A stretch of 64,000 bases of DNA from Acidobacteriota bacterium. GTDB taxonomy: Bacteria > Acidobacteriota > Vicinamibacteria > Vicinamibacterales > UBA2999. This document shows positions 61,479 to 64,000 of this stretch, piece after piece. The translations under genes were made by a program, and so were the position numbers. Below the pieces are notes generated by a model, which made no database searches, was not told the origin of the DNA, and saw only the letters and a program-made list of their open reading frames with translations. Numbering within the stretch: position 1 is the stretch's first letter; each line of letters begins with the position of its first letter. The DNA lies in assembly GCA_020851565.1 (NCBI GenBank), contig JADZCN010000022.1, forward strand, positions 1 through 64,000. Direction: 5' to 3'.

Positions 61479-63250
61479 CGCAGGTCCCTCCGCATGGCGT
61501 CGGCCGCGCGAACCGCGAGGGCGGCCGTGGTGAGCGTGGGGTTGGCCGTCCCGATCGTCACCTGGTTGCCCGCGCCGACGACGTAGAGGTTCGGGTGATC
61601 CCAGGCCTTCATGTTGCGGTCCGTCACCGAGTCGCGCGGGCTGCGTCCCATGCGGTGCGTGCCGACGATGTGGCCGGAGCCCATGAGGTTGTAGCCGAAG
61701 CCGTTGTAGGTGATGCGCTGGTAGCCGGGCGGCGCCGGATCCGGGTAGAACGTGTGGTCCTCGATCCCGGCGAGGCCCGTGATCCTCTTCCAGACCTTCG
61801 ACACCGCCGCTTCGGCGCCGGCCAGCGAGTAGTCGGCGTAGCCGTAGGACAGCACGGGCCGGTGGTTGCCCATGGCATCGCGAGCCTTCGGGTCGATGGT
61901 CACGCGATTGTTCGGCGACGGCAGCTGCTCGAACATGAACCCGATCTTCACCATGCGCGACAGCTGGTCCGCGAGCGTTGCGCGCAGCGCCTTCCCGTAC
62001 ACCTGCTGGGCGAGGAGCGCGGTAATCTGCTTGCCCGGCGCGCCGCTCCAACCCCAGTTCGAGAGGCTCGCGCGGAAGGAGGCGTGCTGGGCCCGGAAGG
62101 CGCCGTCGCGCAAGGACTCTACGCCGCTCGTCGTGTCCGGCCCGCGGAACGGCCAGACGGGCCTCGGCGAGAAGCCCCACACGTAGAGATACGGGTGGTC
62201 CATGAGGTTCCGGCCCACCTGGTCGCTGCTGTTGGCCGCCCCTGAGGCCAGCAGGAGCGTCGCGTTCTCGATGGCGTTGGCCGCGAGCACGACCAGCGTG
62301 CCGGTGACGCGCTCGATGGTGTGAGCGGGCGAGCCGGGTGTCTCGTAGCGCTTGTACTCGACGCCGGTGATGCGCCGCGTTTCAGGATCGACGATCAGGC
62401 GCGACGCCACCGACTGCGTGCGAATTTCCACGTGGCGGGTGCGCGACATCGCGGCCAGCGTCTTGAGCGCGCTGTACTTGGCCTGCACGGGGCAGAGCGG
62501 CATGCAGACGGAGTTGCCCTGGCAGCGCTGGCCCTCGTCGCGGTTCGAGACGGCGGGCATGGGTTCGTAGCCGCGGCCCAGCGCGTAGGCCGGATTCGGC
62601 GTGGAGTTGCGGGCCACGGGGATGCTGATGACGCGCAGGGGGTACTTGCGCCCGGCCAGCGTCACCGACTGGCCGGCCAGCGCTGCGTCGAAGAACTGGT
62701 CCACGCAGCTGGGCGGCATGCGGTGCATCGGGTACACGTAGCCGTCCGGGAACCAGACGCCGAAGATGCGCTGGTCCTCGACGTCGGCCGAGACGCCCAG
62801 CTCCAGCTCCGCGCGCCGATACGCCGGCTCGAGATCGTCGTAGGTGATGGGCCAGTCCAGCGCCTGCCCGTAGACCGACTGCATCCGGAAGTCGTTGGGC
62901 ACCAGCCGCAGCGACGTCCCCTGCCAGTGCAGCGTCGTCCCGCCGAGCATGCGCAGGTAGTCGCTCATGAATTGCGGCGTCTGCGGGTTGTACTCGTAGT
63001 AGGGCTTTCCACCAGGGATGCCCGGCGAGGGCGCGGCCTCGTTCCACGGGTACGGCCCGTTGGGCATGCCGCGCGCGCCGCCTTCCGTGTAGAGCGTCTC
63101 GAGGTAGCGGCGGTACGTCGCCGGGTTCATCGCGCCCTCGATGCCGGCTTCGAGGATGAGCACGCGGTGGCCGGCTTCGGAGAGGATACGAGCGACCAGC
63201 GCCCCCACCACGCCGCCGCCGACGATCACGGCATCGTAGTGCGCGCTCAC
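61475..63250 (-). CDS. GMC-family FAD-dependent oxidoreductase
   Basis: A 591-residue flavoprotein. FAD-binding VIVGGGVVGALVARILSEAGHRVLILEAG is at the very N-terminus, TTLHWQGTSLRLVPNDF is the typical FAD loop, and the C-terminus holds HRMGRSPRDSVTD and VVGAGNQVTIGTANPTLTTAALAVR. It resembles the large subunit of membrane-linked gluconate/sorbitol-type dehydrogenases. Cysteines in QRCQGNSVCMPLCPVQAKYSA may bind an iron-sulfur cluster, as in some GMC dehydrogenases. GTG 63250 overlaps the stop of the small-subunit gene (GTGA). Confidence 0.9.
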   Translation of the reverse strand: MSAHYDAVIVGGGVVGALVARILSEAGHRVLILEAGIEGAMNPATYRRYLETLYTEGGARGMPNGPYPWNEAAPSPGIPGGKPYYEYNPQTPQFMSDYLRMLGGTTLHWQGTSLRLVPNDFRMQSVYGQALDWPITYDDLEPAYRRAELELGVSADVEDQRIFGVWFPDGYVYPMHRMPPSCVDQFFDAALAGQSVTLAGRKYPLRVISIPVARNSTPNPAYALGRGYEPMPAVSNRDEGQRCQGNSVCMPLCPVQAKYSALKTLAAMSRTRHVEIRTQSVASRLIVDPETRRITGVEYKRYETPGSPAHTIERVTGTLVVLAANAIENATLLLASGAANSSDQVGRNLMDHPYLYVWGFSPRPVWPFRGPDTTSGVESLRDGAFRAQHASFRASLSNWGWSGAPGKQITALLAQQVYGKALRATLADQLSRMVKIGFMFEQLPSPNNRVTIDPKARDAMGNHRPVLSYGYADYSLAGAEAAVSKVWKRITGLAGIEDHTFYPDPAPPGYQRITYNGFGYNLMGSGHIVGTHRMGRSPRDSVTDRNMKAWDHPNLYVVGAGNQVTIGTANPTLTTAALAVRAADAMRRDLR

Positions 63251-63750
63251 GAGGCCTCCTCCGTGCCAGGCTGCCGATCTCCGAACACTGGCGGGATGGA
63301 CCAGCTGGCGAAGCCCGTAGGGTTGGCGCCCGGTGGATGCGCGCCCGCGCCGCGATACGACAGCTGCTGCGTGTAGGCGTCCGCGGACGGCACGAACGTG
63401 GCGCCAGGCGTGACGCCCTTCGGCACCGCGGTGCCCGAGAGCGCGTACCACTGCGTCGACGGGCTCGTCCACGAGCCCTGGTACCAGAGCACGATGAGCG
63501 CCGACGACAGTCCCCAGAGGATGGGTGACGCGAGGATGTCGAGCCGCATCGCTTCGTCCCTCGCGGGACCCGGGCGATGGCGCAGCACGCGACGGAGCGT
63601 GGCGTAGAGTTGCGCGGTGACTTCCGGCCCGGCCTGCCGCTCGACGAGCGCCTGGTAGTCGTCCACCAGTCCCGTCCCTTCGAGGTCTGCCTCGTCGTAT
63701 CCCGTGAGCTCCGTCGAGAATGCAAGGAAGGCCTTGCGCCTTGCGCTCAT
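63247..63750 (-). CDS. Dehydrogenase small subunit (sorbitol/gluconate dehydrogenase-like)
   Basis: A 167-residue protein similar to the small subunits of three-part FAD dehydrogenases: FLAFSTELTGYDEADLEGTG at the start, LWYQGSWTSPSTQWYALSG in the middle and ADAYTQQLSYRGAGAHPPGANPTGFASWSIPPVFG at the end. It probably chaperones or completes the GMC subunit. ATG 63750 has GGCGGG upstream. No Tat or Sec signal is clear. Confidence 0.85.
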   Translation of the reverse strand: MSARRKAFLAFSTELTGYDEADLEGTGLVDDYQALVERQAGPEVTAQLYATLRRVLRHRPGPARDEAMRLDILASPILWGLSSALIVLWYQGSWTSPSTQWYALSGTAVPKGVTPGATFVPSADAYTQQLSYRGAGAHPPGANPTGFASWSIPPVFGDRQPGTEEAS

Positions 63751-63786
63751 GGTCCCGCCTTTCCCTCTGCCCGCGACCACGGGCGG

Positions 63787-64000
63787 CTAGCGAATCGGGT
63801 TGTTCAGCAGCGTGTGGCCGGACGCAGCGGCGGGCTGCGATTCGTAGAGGAGCACGCCCACCGCGGGCGGGTTGCCCTTGAAGACCGCCGCCATCTGGCG
63901 CTGCATCACGTGCTTCGCGTCGCCGACCGTGAGCTGGACGGCGCCGGAGGGCAGTGGCGGGATGGGCGTCTTGCCGGACGTGTCGAACCAGCTGCGGAAG
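63787..64000 (-). CDS. Partial hypothetical protein, 5' end beyond the window
   Basis: Only the last 71 codons are visible, ending LLNNPIR and the TAG stop at 63787. The segment includes LPSGAVQLTVGDAKHVMQRQ and PAVGVLLYESQPAAA. No domain is recognised. It lies 36 nt upstream of the dehydrogenase small-subunit gene on the same strand, so it is probably in that operon. Confidence 0.65.
   Translation of the reverse strand, partial: FRSWFDTSGKTPIPPLPSGAVQLTVGDAKHVMQRQMAAVFKGNPPAVGVLLYESQPAAASGHTLLNNPIR

Noticed and set aside
1-64000. Integrated phage, IS element, toxin-antitoxin or defence system
   Set aside because: No integrase, transposase, terminal inverted repeats with target duplication, restriction or antitoxin genes were found on either strand.

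Overview
The window is a GC-rich (roughly two-thirds G+C by eye), gene-dense bacterial chromosome segment. The host is most likely a member of Acidobacteriota, plausibly class Vicinamibacteria. This is inferred from two Oar-like TonB-dependent receptors with N-terminal carboxypeptidase-regulatory domains, a PknB-type kinase fused to a TolB-like domain and TPRs, an S9 peptidase, alternative complex III, and a remnant of a PQQ beta-propeller protein. No rRNA or tRNA gene, phage, IS element or CRISPR array was seen.

Layout. 1-10.9 kb: glgB, a LytS/LytTR-type two-component pair, a small zinc-finger-like protein, a TonB receptor, then a SulP transporter with a beta-carbonic anhydrase (probable bicarbonate uptake and interconversion). 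10.9-25 kb: a second TonB receptor, a zinc-ribbon rhomboid protease, an S9 peptidase, an ABC-2 exporter, a CNNM/CorC protein that seems to use a non-AUG start, an EVE protein, an alpha/beta hydrolase, a DUF4242 protein, a decayed PQQ propeller pseudogene, queD and ctaA. 25-43.6 kb: a long minus-strand respiratory block, narC-narG-narH-narJ-narI-narK1-narK2 followed after 25 nt by actA-actB-actC-actD-actE-actF (alternative complex III). This joins nitrate respiration to a quinol:acceptor oxidoreductase. 43.7-52.4 kb: two U32 proteins resembling UbiU and UbiV, a NarX/NarL-architecture two-component system, a TDT/TehA transporter, a nitronate monooxygenase-like enzyme and a HAD phosphatase. 52.4-64 kb: a four-S1-domain RNA-binding protein, an ABC-F ATPase, a DUF362 protein, a Ser/Thr kinase coupled to a hydrolase, and a GMC oxidoreductase operon cut by the window end.

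Main finding. A perfect palindrome, TATGAC-N4-GTCATA, occurs five times and only around the respiratory genes: before narC, between the UbiV-like gene and the sensor kinase, before the nitronate monooxygenase-like gene, and at both ends of ctaA. Its form suits a Crp/Fnr-family regulator, which is not encoded here. Spacing fits activation (about -41.5) at the U32, kinase and nitronate monooxygenase genes, but steric repression at ctaA, whose start codon lies inside a site. This suggests an anaerobic or nitrogen-oxide regulon that also shuts down oxygen-dependent heme A synthesis.

A second theme is dense intergenic repeat decoration: 7-8 bp tandem repeats of several sequence families, a composite A-rich element, and arrays of mini-hairpins whose stems vary with compensating changes while the linker (GTAGG/GTGGG) stays constant.
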